A stretch of 50,418 bases of DNA from Pseudomonas sp. (GTDB lineage: Bacteria; Pseudomonadota; Gammaproteobacteria; Pseudomonadales; Pseudomonadaceae): the NCBI RefSeq assembly GCF_030147005.1, contig NZ_JASLAW010000129.1:1-50418 (forward strand), written 5' to 3'. Position 1 is the first letter of the stretch; each line of letters begins with the position of its first letter. The notes under the pieces are model-generated. The model had not been told where the DNA came from and did no database searches. It saw only the letters and a program-made list of their open reading frames with translations. Of the stretch, positions 41,445 to 50,418 are shown one piece after another. The position numbers were made by a program, and so were the translations under genes.

Positions 41445-42170
41445 ATGGACATCCCACGGATTTCGGCGCATTTGCGCGAGCATCATTACTGCCACCGCCG
41501 TGACTTTGACGAATTGCTCAATGTCGAGCCCGCGGAGGAGCAAAGCTTCCGGGCGTACTGGGCCAACCTGGTGCGCGACGAGGCGTTCAAGGCGTACACC
41601 CATCGCGAGCGGCGTATCTTGCGCTATCGTTTATTACCTTCACGGCAGTTGCAGATCGACAGGAACACCGCGTTCGAGTCGCCTGTCACCTATGCCGTCA
41701 ACTATCGCCAGGGGGTGAACCACTTGAGCTATAGCGAGCAGGGTTTTATCGATCATCCGCTGACGCACAAGCTGCTGGCCGCCGACCTGGCGGTGCTTGC
41801 GCCGCACTTGGGCGAACAGAGCTATACCATCGACATCCACCAGTTCCGCGTACGTGCGGACGCGCAAGCGTGCAGTCCGACCACGTCGGGAATTCATCAG
41901 GATGGCCTGGATTGGGTATTCATGCATTTTATCGGCGAGCACAACACGATGCCGGTGGTTTCGGAAGTCTTTACCAGTGAAGCGGAGCACAGTCGGGTGT
42001 TGAATTTGCCCATGGAGCGCTTCCTGGAAACCATCGTGATCAATGATCGGGGGCTCTATCACCGCGCTGGGGCTGTACGGCCGAAGGTCGATTCGACACC
42101 GGCCTGGCGCGATATGCTGTTGGTCAGCCTGCGCAGCGTACCCTGTGACGAAGAGGTGCCGACCGCATGA
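41445..42170 (+). CDS. Fe(II)/2-oxoglutarate dioxygenase, PF10014-like
   Basis: 241 residues. The iron-binding triad is His151-x-Asp153 (SGIHQDGLDWVF) and His206 (LYHRAGAV). The sequence around TPLTHKLLAADLAVL-type helix and the SGIHQDG motif match the 2OG-Fe family of the L-isoleucine hydroxylase IDO/BsmA (PF10014, from memory). These hydroxylate free amino acids. CAGGA is near the ATG at 41445, 4 bases after the ligase stop. It most likely hydroxylates an amino acid that is then ligated or already ligated. Confidence 0.85.
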   Translation: MDIPRISAHLREHHYCHRRDFDELLNVEPAEEQSFRAYWANLVRDEAFKAYTHRERRILRYRLLPSRQLQIDRNTAFESPVTYAVNYRQGVNHLSYSEQGFIDHPLTHKLLAADLAVLAPHLGEQSYTIDIHQFRVRADAQACSPTTSGIHQDGLDWVFMHFIGEHNTMPVVSEVFTSEAEHSRVLNLPMERFLETIVINDRGLYHRAGAVRPKVDSTPAWRDMLLVSLRSVPCDEEVPTA

Positions 42171-43414
42171 GCCAGGATCAACAGTTGCGCTTGTCGACGC
42201 GTAACGCGCGGCTGATCATATTTGCTCGTGGCGTTTCGGACTTTGGCGCCTTCCTCAACATGGTGGCGTTGTCCACCTATGTCTATTGGCTCAGCCAAAG
42301 CGTGGTGTTCGTCAGCATCTTTCTGGCGTGCCGCGTAACCGGTGGGATTGTCGCCAGTCTGTTCGGCATCCCGTTTTTCCGGCGCTTCGCCGGGCGCGGC
42401 ACGTTGGCGGGGCTGGATTTGGCGCGAGCGCTGTTGCTGACGCCGCTATTGCTGCTCATCCCTGCGCATCAACTCAGCCTGTTGCCGTTCATTGCCTTTG
42501 GTATCGGCCTGTGCAATTCGCTGTTTGCCATCGGCCTCAACAGTCAGTTGCTCACCTGGGTAGCCCTTGAGCAGCGGGTGAACACCAACGCCTGGATCAC
42601 CTCGGCGGCCGCCACCGGCGCAGTGTTCGGCAGTTTGCTGTCGGGGTTGCTGATTGCCACAGGGGGATTTGAGGCGGTATTCGCGGTGAATATCGGGACT
42701 TATGTGATAGCCGCTTGCCTAGTCCTGCCATTGCGTGCGTTGTACCGTGCCGCCGTCGCCACGCATCGCGGGCTCTCGGCCGAATGGCACGCGTTGACCA
42801 TAGGGCTGAAAGGCGCGCCGGTGTTAGCCGCCATGTTGTTGATCAGCATGCTCGACACCCTTGGCAGCGCGGCGCATAACGTCGGCTGGCCGGTGTTGTC
42901 CCAGTACATTTCCCCGGACACGGCCAAAACGGTGATGGGTTATCTGCTGGCGGTTTGGGCCTGTGGCAAGTTTATCGGGGCGCGCATCGCCAGTGCGCTG
43001 CTGAAGGGCCGTGGCACTCCAGGCATGGAGCGCCTGTTCATGTTTGGCGTGGCGCTGATGTCCAGCGGCTTTATCCTGACGTTCCAACAAACCGAATTGT
43101 GGCTGGCGCTGCTGTTGGTGGTGTGGGCGGGGCTGGGGGACGGGCTGTCCGAAGTTGCGTTGGTTTCCCGTGCGCAAAGTGAGCCGGATAGCTTGCGTCT
43201 GCCGCTGTTCAGCTTGTTGACCCTGATTCAGATGGCGGGCTTTGGCGTGGGGATGCTGGTGGTCGGGCCGTTTTACGTGACCTGGACGCCGGCCCAGGTG
43301 ATCGTGCTGTTCCACGGGCTACCGCTGACGGCGTTGTTGGTGATGACCCTATGGCTGGGGTGTACGGCTTACCGGCGTACGCCAGACGTGTCGGGTACAC
43401 CGCCCAAGCGTTGA
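42167..43414 (+). CDS. MFS transporter, probable exporter
   Basis: 415 residues, about 12 hydrophobic segments, with an MFS half-repeat. The first loop carries FFRRFAGRGTLAGLDLARALLL (residues about 66-87), similar to the A-like motif. It overlaps the dioxygenase by 4 bases (ATGA). As in BacE-type systems, it may export the product and protect the producer. The substrate is unknown. Confidence 0.88.
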   Translation: MSQDQQLRLSTRNARLIIFARGVSDFGAFLNMVALSTYVYWLSQSVVFVSIFLACRVTGGIVASLFGIPFFRRFAGRGTLAGLDLARALLLTPLLLLIPAHQLSLLPFIAFGIGLCNSLFAIGLNSQLLTWVALEQRVNTNAWITSAAATGAVFGSLLSGLLIATGGFEAVFAVNIGTYVIAACLVLPLRALYRAAVATHRGLSAEWHALTIGLKGAPVLAAMLLISMLDTLGSAAHNVGWPVLSQYISPDTAKTVMGYLLAVWACGKFIGARIASALLKGRGTPGMERLFMFGVALMSSGFILTFQQTELWLALLLVVWAGLGDGLSEVALVSRAQSEPDSLRLPLFSLLTLIQMAGFGVGMLVVGPFYVTWTPAQVIVLFHGLPLTALLVMTLWLGCTAYRRTPDVSGTPPKR

Positions 43415-44117
43415 GAACACCCGTGGCTGGGCGCACCGTCAATCATGGTCAGCGCGGCGTCCCGACGCGAAGACTCAACTGGGCTCCAGCAACTACGCTC
43501 CCGGCCCGCGCTGACTGAGCAATCGGCCCGGGTGGCGGCCTTGGCGGTTCAGGGCGAGCGACCGGCCAGGAACCATGGCGGCTTTTTGAGTGCAAGCGTG
43601 CCGGTCAGCGATGACGCGCGGCGGGTGCTCAACTACCTCCGATGGCAAACCCGTGAGGATGGCGAGGCGGCATTCAAGCGCTTGGAGCAGGGCGGCGAGG
43701 ATTTCTGGACGCTGATCCGGGTGCACCAGGCCAGGGCTGTGATCTTTGATGCGTTCCAGGTGCTGCGAAGTTTTGAGCGCAGCCATGACGATGCCTTGCA
43801 CTGCCGCCTGAATGGATAGGCGCAGCATCCGCCCGCCCTGCAGGAACGCCAACGCCGCCCCCCCTCGCGACCTCGATCCTTGCCACGGGCCACCTGAAAT
43901 CCAAGCGCTGCTCGAGTACGTCCATAACCTCAGCGCCCGGCGCAACCGGCCATTCGTGGCCGTCAACCGAGGGGGGGCTGTCTAGAATATTAGGGGGTTG
44001 CTATTGAAGGTTGCGTAACGGTTGATAGCGACTATCACGGACGATGATTTTTCGCTGCGAAGGGGCGGGAGTAGCCTGTGTTCATTGACTCGAAACCTCT
44101 TCGGCAGGACCGCTCCC
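43415..44117. other. Stretch without a convincing gene
   Basis: About 700 bases. Open frames overlap on both strands: plus 43445-43819 (124 codons, GC-rich third positions, ending FERSHDDALHCRLNG) and minus 43493-43966 (157 codons). Neither has a ribosome binding site or a family I recognise. Both may be chance or remnants. A G-rich run at about 43969-43977 and the promoter region of the small lipoprotein fill the rest. Confidence 0.4.
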
Positions 44118-44387
44118 ATGAATCGACTACTCGCTATCTCGTTACTGCTTGTCACCTCCGTCCTCGCCGGATGTACGAGCCATCCGTCGCCGGAATTGCG
44201 TCCCTACACGGCGCAGGAAACCAAACAACTGGCACTGGAAGCGCTGAGTCGTCGGGGCTTGTCATTTGATGAATATCAACAGCGCCGCGCCGCGCTGACT
44301 GGTCGGCCACAGAAAGCCTTCGGCTTTGATCAACAGGCCGAAATGAATGCGCAACGTGCTGCACAGTGCTGCGGTCGTGCGAGTTGA
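44118..44387 (+). CDS. Small outer-envelope lipoprotein
   Basis: 89 residues. The signal peptide ends in the lipobox LAGC (Cys19). The mature part is short and charged, with QETKQLALEALSRRGLSFDE and an unusual pair of Cys near the C-terminus (AQCCGRAS). CAGGA precedes the ATG by about 10 bases. It has no known domain. It stands alone between an unclear region and the DUF1592 operon. Confidence 0.7.
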   Translation: MNRLLAISLLLVTSVLAGCTSHPSPELRPYTAQETKQLALEALSRRGLSFDEYQQRRAALTGRPQKAFGFDQQAEMNAQRAAQCCGRAS

Positions 44388-44715
44388 GACCCAGATGGCG
44401 ACGGGTACGTCATCAGGTTTGACGATGTGATATCTGTGGGCTAGAACTTAGCATTAGCAACTCATCACTGCTGCAGTGCGCGGGCAGGCGGATGGTTGAG
44501 TCGAGTGTCTGATTTTTCCTGTTTCTTTGGCTTCTTGCCATGTCGTAGTTTTGCAGCGAAATAGCAGTGCAGGACATTCCAATCGGGTGAACTTCGGGTT
44601 GCATCAGCCGTTCGCGGCGTGTAAATCCGTGCCGGGTGCTTTCTGACGGGAACGTGAAACTGCGCAGTCTTTCTTCGATGGGAATATGCCTGGCCTGCCA
44701 TTGAGGCTGGTGATC
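44388..44715. other. Intergenic stretch before the DUF1592 operon
   Basis: No coding frame is supported here; a minus-strand frame (44413-44880) runs into the next gene and is rejected. No clear terminator or promoter box is seen, though the operon promoter should lie here. Confidence 0.35.
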
Positions 44716-47700
44716 ATGAGGATGTCGAACGGTTGGGGTGCGCTTGTTTCGTACTGTGGTTGGGCTTTGCCTGGCTTGTTCTTTGCGTTGCTGGGTGTGG
44801 AGGTGTCTGCGGCAGCCTGTACGGCACCGGCTTACAAAGCGGGGACACTCTACGAGCAAGGCGATCAGGTGCAGAACCAAAAAAAGCAGTTTGAGTGTTG
44901 GAAGGACAGTGACGAATCGCCGTTAGGGCCGGGCAGTTGGCAATGGTGCCGGCAGAGCGACTACAACCCTGGCTTGCCCGCCTCCAACGGCGCCGTTATT
45001 TGGGGTGATGCCTGGAAATACCTCGGTGAGTGCGGTGGCAACCAGGGTAACCGGCTGACCTTGAACTTCACTACGTTGAGCGGCCGGGGCCCCATCAGCC
45101 AGCCAGCGCCGGGCGTGGCGCGGGCCGATCAGGTGGTCACTGGAGTATTGCGCTGCAAAGCCGAGGAAATACCGATCAGCGCCAAGTCGGGCGAAACCAT
45201 TCACCTCGATAATCTGAAGGCCTGCGACTACCAACTGGTGATGAACCCCGCAAGTGGGTTTGTGCCCTTGAACACGCCGCGTATCGTTTCCTTTCAGCGA
45301 GAAGAGGGCGAGGAACAGACAGTCACCTTGAAGTATCGGCCACCGGTGCAGGTGAGCAGGCTCAGCGGCCTGCCCGGCGTCAAGATTGAACTGTTTGCCC
45401 AGGGGCTGATCCAGCCTCGGCAGATGGCGATGGGCAAGAACGTTCTCTACGTAGGCTCCAGTGCGATTCCATCCTACGTCTATGACGGGAAAATCGCCGA
45501 TATGATCTACGCCTTGCCCCTGGACAATGCCGGCAAACCAACCGGTATCTACGTGATTGCCAGCGGGTTGGAGGAGCCTCATGGCGTGGTCTATCGTGAC
45601 GGCGATCTGTACTTCTCGACCACTGGCGGCCTCTATCGTTTGCGTGACGCCGATGCGCATTACAAGGATCCTTCGCCTGAACTGGTGTTCAAATTCCCCG
45701 CCGATGATGCGCGGTTTCCGTTGCCTCCCCTGTCTTCCGGTTCCAGTACGCGCTTCTGGCATATGAAGCATCCCTTGCATTTCAATCCGCTGGACCCTGA
45801 CGACACCGGCCTGTACACCGCCGTTGGCATTCCTTGCAACTTGTGCATGATCCCGCCTGACCCGCGTTACGGTACATTGCTGCGTTACGACACCGTGACC
45901 GGTAAAGCGCAGATTCTTGCAAAAGGGGTGCGTAACTCCGTGGGGTTCGACTGGCATCCGCAGACCGGTGAAATCTGGTTCACCGATAACAACCGGCAGG
46001 GCTACCCCAACCCGGACGAAATCAACCGCATCAGCGGCCCCGACCTGCACTTCGGTGTGCCCTACCTGTTTGGCAAAGGCACGCCGGGTTTCACCGATGA
46101 AGAGTTCGGCAACCCGGGTGTGATCCAGCCGCCCCTGGTCCAGGGAGCGATTGTTTCCGATAAGCCCCAACAGCAGATCGACCCGAAAGACTACGTGCCG
46201 GCAGCCTTTGAACTGGGTACCAACACCGCACCCCTGGGGCTGAAGTTCTGGAGTGGCTACCCGTCTCAAACAAACTCGCAGAACATGCTGGTTGCCGTGC
46301 ATGGTGCGGGCACGGCGGAGCGACCGGGTATGGATGTGCGAGTCGTCTCGATCCAGGACGGAAAGCGGGTGGTCAATCAGATCCCGTTGATCAATGGGTT
46401 TATCCAGGACCCACAACGTTTCGACGTGTACTGCCTGGATGACTCCTGCATCGGTCGGCCTGCTGACTTCCTGATATTGCCCGACAACAGCCTGTTGATC
46501 TCCGATGACGTCGCCGGGGTGATCTATCGCGCCAGTTATGACCCTACAGGCTTGCCGGACACAGAATTGACTCTGCGGCCGGCGCTCGCCCCGGCGCATG
46601 AGCTGGAGGACGAGATGGTCAGTGGCACGCTGATTTCTCCGGGCGGTAATACCCGGCAGTTCCATGCTTCCTTCAACCCTGCTGACAGTTATGCCGCATT
46701 GGTCCTCAAGGGTTTGCCCTACGGGACTTATCAGGTTCGACTCAACGATGTGAAAAATTGGATTCCACAGACGCGCAATACTTCGATCACCTTGTCTGCC
46801 GACGAGAATAAGCGAGAGTTGTACATGCAGTATCGTCTGCGGCCGATCAAGCTGGATGTCAAGATCACACTGTTGGCGCCTCCCAAGCCTGCGTCGGTGA
46901 CGGATTCCACTTGGCATTACACCCTCAAGCTCAAGGGCTCTACGAGCGCCGAGCCCAAAGTGGTGCAGGTGCCATGGGGTGAGAGCGTCACCGAGATTCT
47001 GGACTACGGGGATTACGAGGTCATCTTCCCCTTTTACCCACAGGAAATGCCGCAGCCGGAACAGGTCTCACTGCGCATAAACGAGGAAAGCCAGGACGAG
47101 CAATTGACACCCATCAGTTACCGTCATGAACCGAAGTTGGGCGAGACGGTGCTTGCCGAGTCCTGTACCAAATGCCACGCGGTGGAGTTCTTCGATAACC
47201 TGCGCATGGCGGTGGCATGGAGCAGTGCCGGCCAGGATGCGTTGGTGCGGCAAATCCAGAGCATGCCGGTGGCCGGGCATTGCGACACCACCTGTGCGAC
47301 CGAGATCAGCAAGCATTTGTTTGAGGTGGTGTGGGCGCCCTACCTGAGCCCGAACGAGGCTCGCGGTAATCGGCAGTTGCGCTTGCTGACACGCGATGAA
47401 TACGCGGCTAGCGTCAAGGACATACTGGGCGTGGAGGTCGATACCCAGAAGCTGCCCACAGATAAATCCGAGAAGGACTTCAAATTCCCGGGTGAGGCCA
47501 GCAAAGGCCTTTTGCAGGCAGAAGATATCAAGCAGTTGTATGGCATGGCTGTGTCGATCGCCGAGCAGGCGACACCCCAACGCGTAAAACGCTTCAGATC
47601 GACTGCCGGTACCCTCGAGGTGAGTGCCTTGGGCTATCAAGTGTTCCGCCGTCATTTAAGCCCGTCTGAGTTGTCGCGTTATCAGGCTGTGCTGGATGAG

Positions 47701-48837
47701 CACGGAGAGGGGGCGCTGATCACTGCGCTGCTGTTGTCGCCCAACTTCCTGTATCGCTCGGAGTTGGGTCAGGCTGTCGTGGGGCAGGCCGACGTCTACA
47801 AACTGACCCCTTATGAGACCGCAGCCGCGTTGTCCTATACCTATCAAGGCACCACGCCGGACGCGCAACTATTGGCCAAGGCTGAGCGCAATGAGTTGCA
47901 GACCACGCAGCAAATCGCTGCAGAAATTGACCGGATGATGCGCACTGAACGGGGGCTTGAGCAGTTCAATCGGTTCATCGGCTACTACATGAGGACTCAG
48001 CGCGGGGTGCAGGAAAAGCCTGGGCTGAGTGCACAGATGATCCAGTTGATGATCCAGGAACAGGCCATGTTGACCCGTCATGTGATGCTCGACGGCAAAG
48101 GGACGCTGGACGAGTTGTTCAATCCGGGCGTGACATTCCTCAATAAGGCACTGGCCGAACACTACGGTATTGGCGGAGTAACCGGTGACACGCTGCATAA
48201 AGTCGCCGTGGATGAGAAACGTGGTGGCCTGTTGCACCTGGGCCTCTTCCAGGCCTCTACCGCGGACTACAAGGTCACGTCATTGGTCAAGCGCGGTATC
48301 GCGATTCGCGAGCAGCTTTTTTGCCGGGAGTTTGGGGCGCCGGTCGAAGCCGAACCGACGGAACCGACCTACCCACCGCGAGCGATCAGTACCCGAGAGC
48401 GCTGGGACCTGGTCAATGGTGAGCAGGCTTCGGGAGGGCGTTGCTGGCAGTGCCATCAGTACATGAACGATACCGGTGCATCGATGGAGCATTACGATGC
48501 CGCCGGGCGCTATCGCCAGCAGGAGCCTGCCTACAACTACGCCCAGTTCCCTGTGCAAGTGCCGATCAAGTCGTCCGGCCCGTTCATCGGGGTTGATGGC
48601 ACGGTGCCAATTGACGATGTGCGAGGTATCTCAAAGTTGATCGCGCATAACTCGGCGTCTCTGTTCTGCATGGCAGACAGCTATTTCCGTTTCGCTTCGG
48701 GTAACAAATCCGACAAGTCCACTTCCGCGACGGTGAAGGCATTGACCGACGGATTGAAAGGGAATGGCTCATTACCAGCAATGTTGCGCACGCTGGGCAC
48801 TTCCAACGCGTTCCAATTCAAGACGCAGAGGGACTAA
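44716..48837 (+). CDS. Secreted dehydrogenase-like propeller fused to DUF1587/1592-type cytochrome module
   Basis: 1373 residues with a signal peptide (about 1-33). From the N-terminus: a chitin-binding-type-3-like segment (about 34-110, with YKAGTLYEQGDQVQNQKKQF); a beta-propeller at about 220-620 like glucose/sorbosone dehydrogenase (VKIELFAQGLIQPRQMAMG, VRNSVGFDWHPQTGEIWFTD); a linker; then a cytochrome module with CTKCH (817-821), DUF1587-like LRLLTRDEYAASVKDILG, DUF1595-like ALGYQVFRRHLSPSELSRY, DUF1592, DUF1588 with CWQCH (1243-1247) and DUF1585. Two heme c sites fit a periplasmic electron-transfer oxidase. GAGG lies 9 bases before the ATG at 44716; an upstream ATG (44686) is possible. 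The substrate, perhaps a sugar, is unknown. Confidence 0.85.
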   Translation: MRMSNGWGALVSYCGWALPGLFFALLGVEVSAAACTAPAYKAGTLYEQGDQVQNQKKQFECWKDSDESPLGPGSWQWCRQSDYNPGLPASNGAVIWGDAWKYLGECGGNQGNRLTLNFTTLSGRGPISQPAPGVARADQVVTGVLRCKAEEIPISAKSGETIHLDNLKACDYQLVMNPASGFVPLNTPRIVSFQREEGEEQTVTLKYRPPVQVSRLSGLPGVKIELFAQGLIQPRQMAMGKNVLYVGSSAIPSYVYDGKIADMIYALPLDNAGKPTGIYVIASGLEEPHGVVYRDGDLYFSTTGGLYRLRDADAHYKDPSPELVFKFPADDARFPLPPLSSGSSTRFWHMKHPLHFNPLDPDDTGLYTAVGIPCNLCMIPPDPRYGTLLRYDTVTGKAQILAKGVRNSVGFDWHPQTGEIWFTDNNRQGYPNPDEINRISGPDLHFGVPYLFGKGTPGFTDEEFGNPGVIQPPLVQGAIVSDKPQQQIDPKDYVPAAFELGTNTAPLGLKFWSGYPSQTNSQNMLVAVHGAGTAERPGMDVRVVSIQDGKRVVNQIPLINGFIQDPQRFDVYCLDDSCIGRPADFLILPDNSLLISDDVAGVIYRASYDPTGLPDTELTLRPALAPAHELEDEMVSGTLISPGGNTRQFHASFNPADSYAALVLKGLPYGTYQVRLNDVKNWIPQTRNTSITLSADENKRELYMQYRLRPIKLDVKITLLAPPKPASVTDSTWHYTLKLKGSTSAEPKVVQVPWGESVTEILDYGDYEVIFPFYPQEMPQPEQVSLRINEESQDEQLTPISYRHEPKLGETVLAESCTKCHAVEFFDNLRMAVAWSSAGQDALVRQIQSMPVAGHCDTTCATEISKHLFEVVWAPYLSPNEARGNRQLRLLTRDEYAASVKDILGVEVDTQKLPTDKSEKDFKFPGEASKGLLQAEDIKQLYGMAVSIAEQATPQRVKRFRSTAGTLEVSALGYQVFRRHLSPSELSRYQAVLDEHGEGALITALLLSPNFLYRSELGQAVVGQADVYKLTPYETAAALSYTYQGTTPDAQLLAKAERNELQTTQQIAAEIDRMMRTERGLEQFNRFIGYYMRTQRGVQEKPGLSAQMIQLMIQEQAMLTRHVMLDGKGTLDELFNPGVTFLNKALAEHYGIGGVTGDTLHKVAVDEKRGGLLHLGLFQASTADYKVTSLVKRGIAIREQLFCREFGAPVEAEPTEPTYPPRAISTRERWDLVNGEQASGGRCWQCHQYMNDTGASMEHYDAAGRYRQQEPAYNYAQFPVQVPIKSSGPFIGVDGTVPIDDVRGISKLIAHNSASLFCMADSYFRFASGNKSDKSTSATVKALTDGLKGNGSLPAMLRTLGTSNAFQFKTQRD

Positions 48838-48839
48838 TC

Positions 48840-50210
48840 ATGGATATCTTGAAAAGTCGTCGTCGCTTTCTGGCCGGCCTGGCTGCGCTAGGGGTGTTCG
48901 GCCCGCTCACCCAATGTGGCCTGGCGCGCATGGCCTTGGCCGGGCAACGCCAGCAGGCCAAGCTTAAAGTGGTTTTCTTTGTGGTGCCTGACGGCCTGGC
49001 GGTTGACTCTGCAACCGCTTACTCCAGTGATGGTCGTGGCCTCTGGCACCCCTCCGCCAACGCTTTGGATACGTCGGACTTCCAGCTCAATGAGGTCAGC
49101 CAGGAGCTTGCGGCCTATAAAAACCAATCCTTGTACCTGCGTGGGACGATTCTGGGCCCAGGCAATGAAGGCCATAACGGTTGGACGTGGGCGTTGCGCG
49201 ACCGCGAGAAGGTGATGGCTTCGATTGACGTATTGCTGGGTCGGCATATGCCGGGGACTGATCCGTCTCAACGCAGCCTTTTTGCCGGACCGCATTCGGG
49301 CATTGACGGCACCGCCTGGCAGGTATCCTGGGAGGGGCCGGAGAATGGCGGTGCAATGCGCAGGCCCGAGCAGGACCCGGTGTTGATGTACGAAAAAGTT
49401 TTTGGCACGGTCAGTCGTGAGGTACGCGAGCAACAAGTGCGCAATGCGCATGTATTTGATCCGGTGCTGGCGGATATCAATGAGTTGCGAGGCAGGCTTG
49501 CCGGGGCGCAAAGGCAAAAGCTCGAAATGCAGCTTGATTCAGTGGAGCAGGCCATGAAGGACATGGAGCAAACGCTGCCGCCCATCGGTGAATGCTCGCC
49601 TTTGGAACTGGACACGGTGCCATTCAAATCCGCGCAGTTTCGTAACCAGGTACAGCATCACCATCATCAAGTGGTTGCCACGGCGCTGGCGTGTGGCATC
49701 ACGCGTGTCGCGACGATTCAAGTCGGACGCTCGGCGGAATCGCTCAATATCCTGGACGTCAGTGAGGTGACCAACCCCCATGATTGTGCCCATCGTTATG
49801 CCGGGCTGGACGTATGGAAAAAATCCCGGCAGTGGTACACCCAACGAGTCAAGCTCTTCATGGACGAATTGGCACGCCATGCTGACCCTGATGTGCCGGG
49901 TGAAAGTCTGCTTAAACACACGCTTGTCGTGTTTACCAGCGAAATGGCCGATGGTGCGCCTGAGCATACGAAGGATATGCCGTTGGTACTGATGGGGGGG
50001 GCCAGTGGGTTGTTGAAGAGCGGCGAGGGCGCGGGGCGCTATTTCAATATCACCGCCCAAGGTGACCGTCAGCAGGAAGGCAATCCGGTCATTGGCAATA
50101 AAATGGTCGATATGCAGCGGATCTGGGCCACCATTGCTCAGGCGGCCGGAACCAGTGTGCCTTACAATGGAAACATCGATCCGGTGAGCGGATTATTTAC
50201 CAACGTCTGA
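48840..50210 (+). CDS. DUF1552 family Tat-exported protein
   Basis: 456 residues. A twin-arginine signal SRRRFLAG (residues 6-13) and a hydrophobic stretch up to about 35 show folded export. The rest matches DUF1552: VVFFVVPDGLAVDS near 45, GHNGWTWALR at about 107-116, and a late segment FTSEMADGAPEHTKDMPLVL. DUF1552 proteins always accompany DUF1592/DUF1588 proteins. It begins 2 bases after the preceding stop, so the two are one operon. Their structure resembles alkaline-phosphatase/sulfatase-fold proteins of the DUF1501 type, but no activity is known. Confidence 0.88.
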   Translation: MDILKSRRRFLAGLAALGVFGPLTQCGLARMALAGQRQQAKLKVVFFVVPDGLAVDSATAYSSDGRGLWHPSANALDTSDFQLNEVSQELAAYKNQSLYLRGTILGPGNEGHNGWTWALRDREKVMASIDVLLGRHMPGTDPSQRSLFAGPHSGIDGTAWQVSWEGPENGGAMRRPEQDPVLMYEKVFGTVSREVREQQVRNAHVFDPVLADINELRGRLAGAQRQKLEMQLDSVEQAMKDMEQTLPPIGECSPLELDTVPFKSAQFRNQVQHHHHQVVATALACGITRVATIQVGRSAESLNILDVSEVTNPHDCAHRYAGLDVWKKSRQWYTQRVKLFMDELARHADPDVPGESLLKHTLVVFTSEMADGAPEHTKDMPLVLMGGASGLLKSGEGAGRYFNITAQGDRQQEGNPVIGNKMVDMQRIWATIAQAAGTSVPYNGNIDPVSGLFTNV

Positions 50211-50230
50211 CCTGCGCGGTGCTGCATTGG

Positions 50231-50268
50231 AAGCCGAAAAGTCCGTATGGCGGGCGTTTCGGCTTTTT
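50231..50268 (+). terminator. Intrinsic terminator after DUF1552 gene
   Basis: AAGCCGAAA (50231-50239) and TTTCGGCTT (50257-50265) form a 9-base stem with a loop of 17, followed by a T tract. It ends the two-gene operon 21 bases after its stop. Confidence 0.8.
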
Positions 50269-50368
50269 GCATTTACACCCAATCGTTATAACGGACGCGC
50301 CGTTGAGCCTGTTAAGCTGAAAACCAGGAGCGTTCCTACGCACTTTTTCATAAAGTGGTCCTTCTTTA

Positions 50369-50418
50369 ATGGCATTCGATCAGTTAAACCTGACGACCTC
50401 TGTTCTGTTCGATGCCCC
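50369..50418 (+). CDS. Start of a further gene, cut by the window edge
   Basis: An open frame begins ATGGCATTCGATCAGTT and reads MAFDQLNLTTSVLFDA to the end of the window. The upstream sequence CCTTCTTTA gives no clear ribosome binding site. Only 16 residues are visible; I do not recognise the family. Confidence 0.4.
   Translation, partial: MAFDQLNLTTSVLFDA

Noticed and set aside
44923..46917. 664-codon antisense frame inside the DUF1592-type gene
   Set aside because: It arises from codon bias on the opposite strand; the sense protein has clear domains throughout.
1..50418. CRISPR arrays, insertion sequences or prophage genes
   Set aside because: No spaced direct repeats, transposase or phage structural genes were recognised.

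Overview
The window is chromosomal DNA of a Pseudomonas, most likely of the P. fluorescens group. The support is high-GC coding bias, REP-type repeats built on GCTTGCTCGCGAA-like arms, and a backbone of rdgC, an FKBP lipoprotein, ykvA, an HTH pair, an EAL-GGDEF gene, prc/algO and an ABC operon in an order I recall from P. aeruginosa (from memory, not checked). The species is inference.

Layout. 1-1.4 kb: REP, rdgC (-), then tRNA-Val and tRNA-Asp from one strong promoter. 1.6-15.3 kb: an accessory block next to the tRNAs. It holds immunity-like proteins (SUKH/SMI1, DUF4303 twice, DUF7832-like, DMP19-like), a membrane J-protein plus HscC-type Hsp70 pair, an ankyrin gene with coupled neighbours, and a membrane M48 protease. 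No toxin gene was found. 15.5-18.6 kb: a possible small RNA, a membrane-anchored mini-catalase and a RoxA-like di-heme cytochrome. 18.7-25.2 kb: conserved core with FKBP isomerase, YkvA (preceded by two inverted DnaA boxes), an antitoxin-like HTH gene with a coupled partner, an EAL-CBS-GGDEF protein and the Prc protease. 25.5-31.9 kb: a binding-protein ABC transporter operon with an alkaline-phosphatase-superfamily enzyme and a HAD phosphatase, divergent from a GntR/UTRA regulator; both promoters carry a TGGTCTAG operator. This suggests uptake and use of an organophosphorus compound. 32.0-38.2 kb: eight overlapping genes matching fpvGHJK-fpvCDEF, which reduce and import iron from ferripyoverdine.

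38.2-43.4 kb holds the most unusual locus. An AT-rich leader carries a 27-codon ORF behind a perfect AAGGAGG ribosome binding site. It is followed by a KamA-like radical SAM/PLP enzyme that lacks the lysine-binding aspartates, an ATP-grasp ligase, a PF10014-like Fe/2-oxoglutarate oxygenase and an MFS exporter. The last four genes look like one operon. It may make a modified amino acid, a dipeptide or a modified peptide; the product is unknown.

43.4-50.2 kb: a stretch without a clear gene, a small lipoprotein, and a two-gene unit more typical of Planctomycetes and Myxobacteria: a 1373-residue secreted protein joining a sugar-dehydrogenase-like propeller to a DUF1587/1595/1592/1588/1585 cytochrome module, and a Tat-exported DUF1552 protein. 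The window ends in the first codons of another gene.
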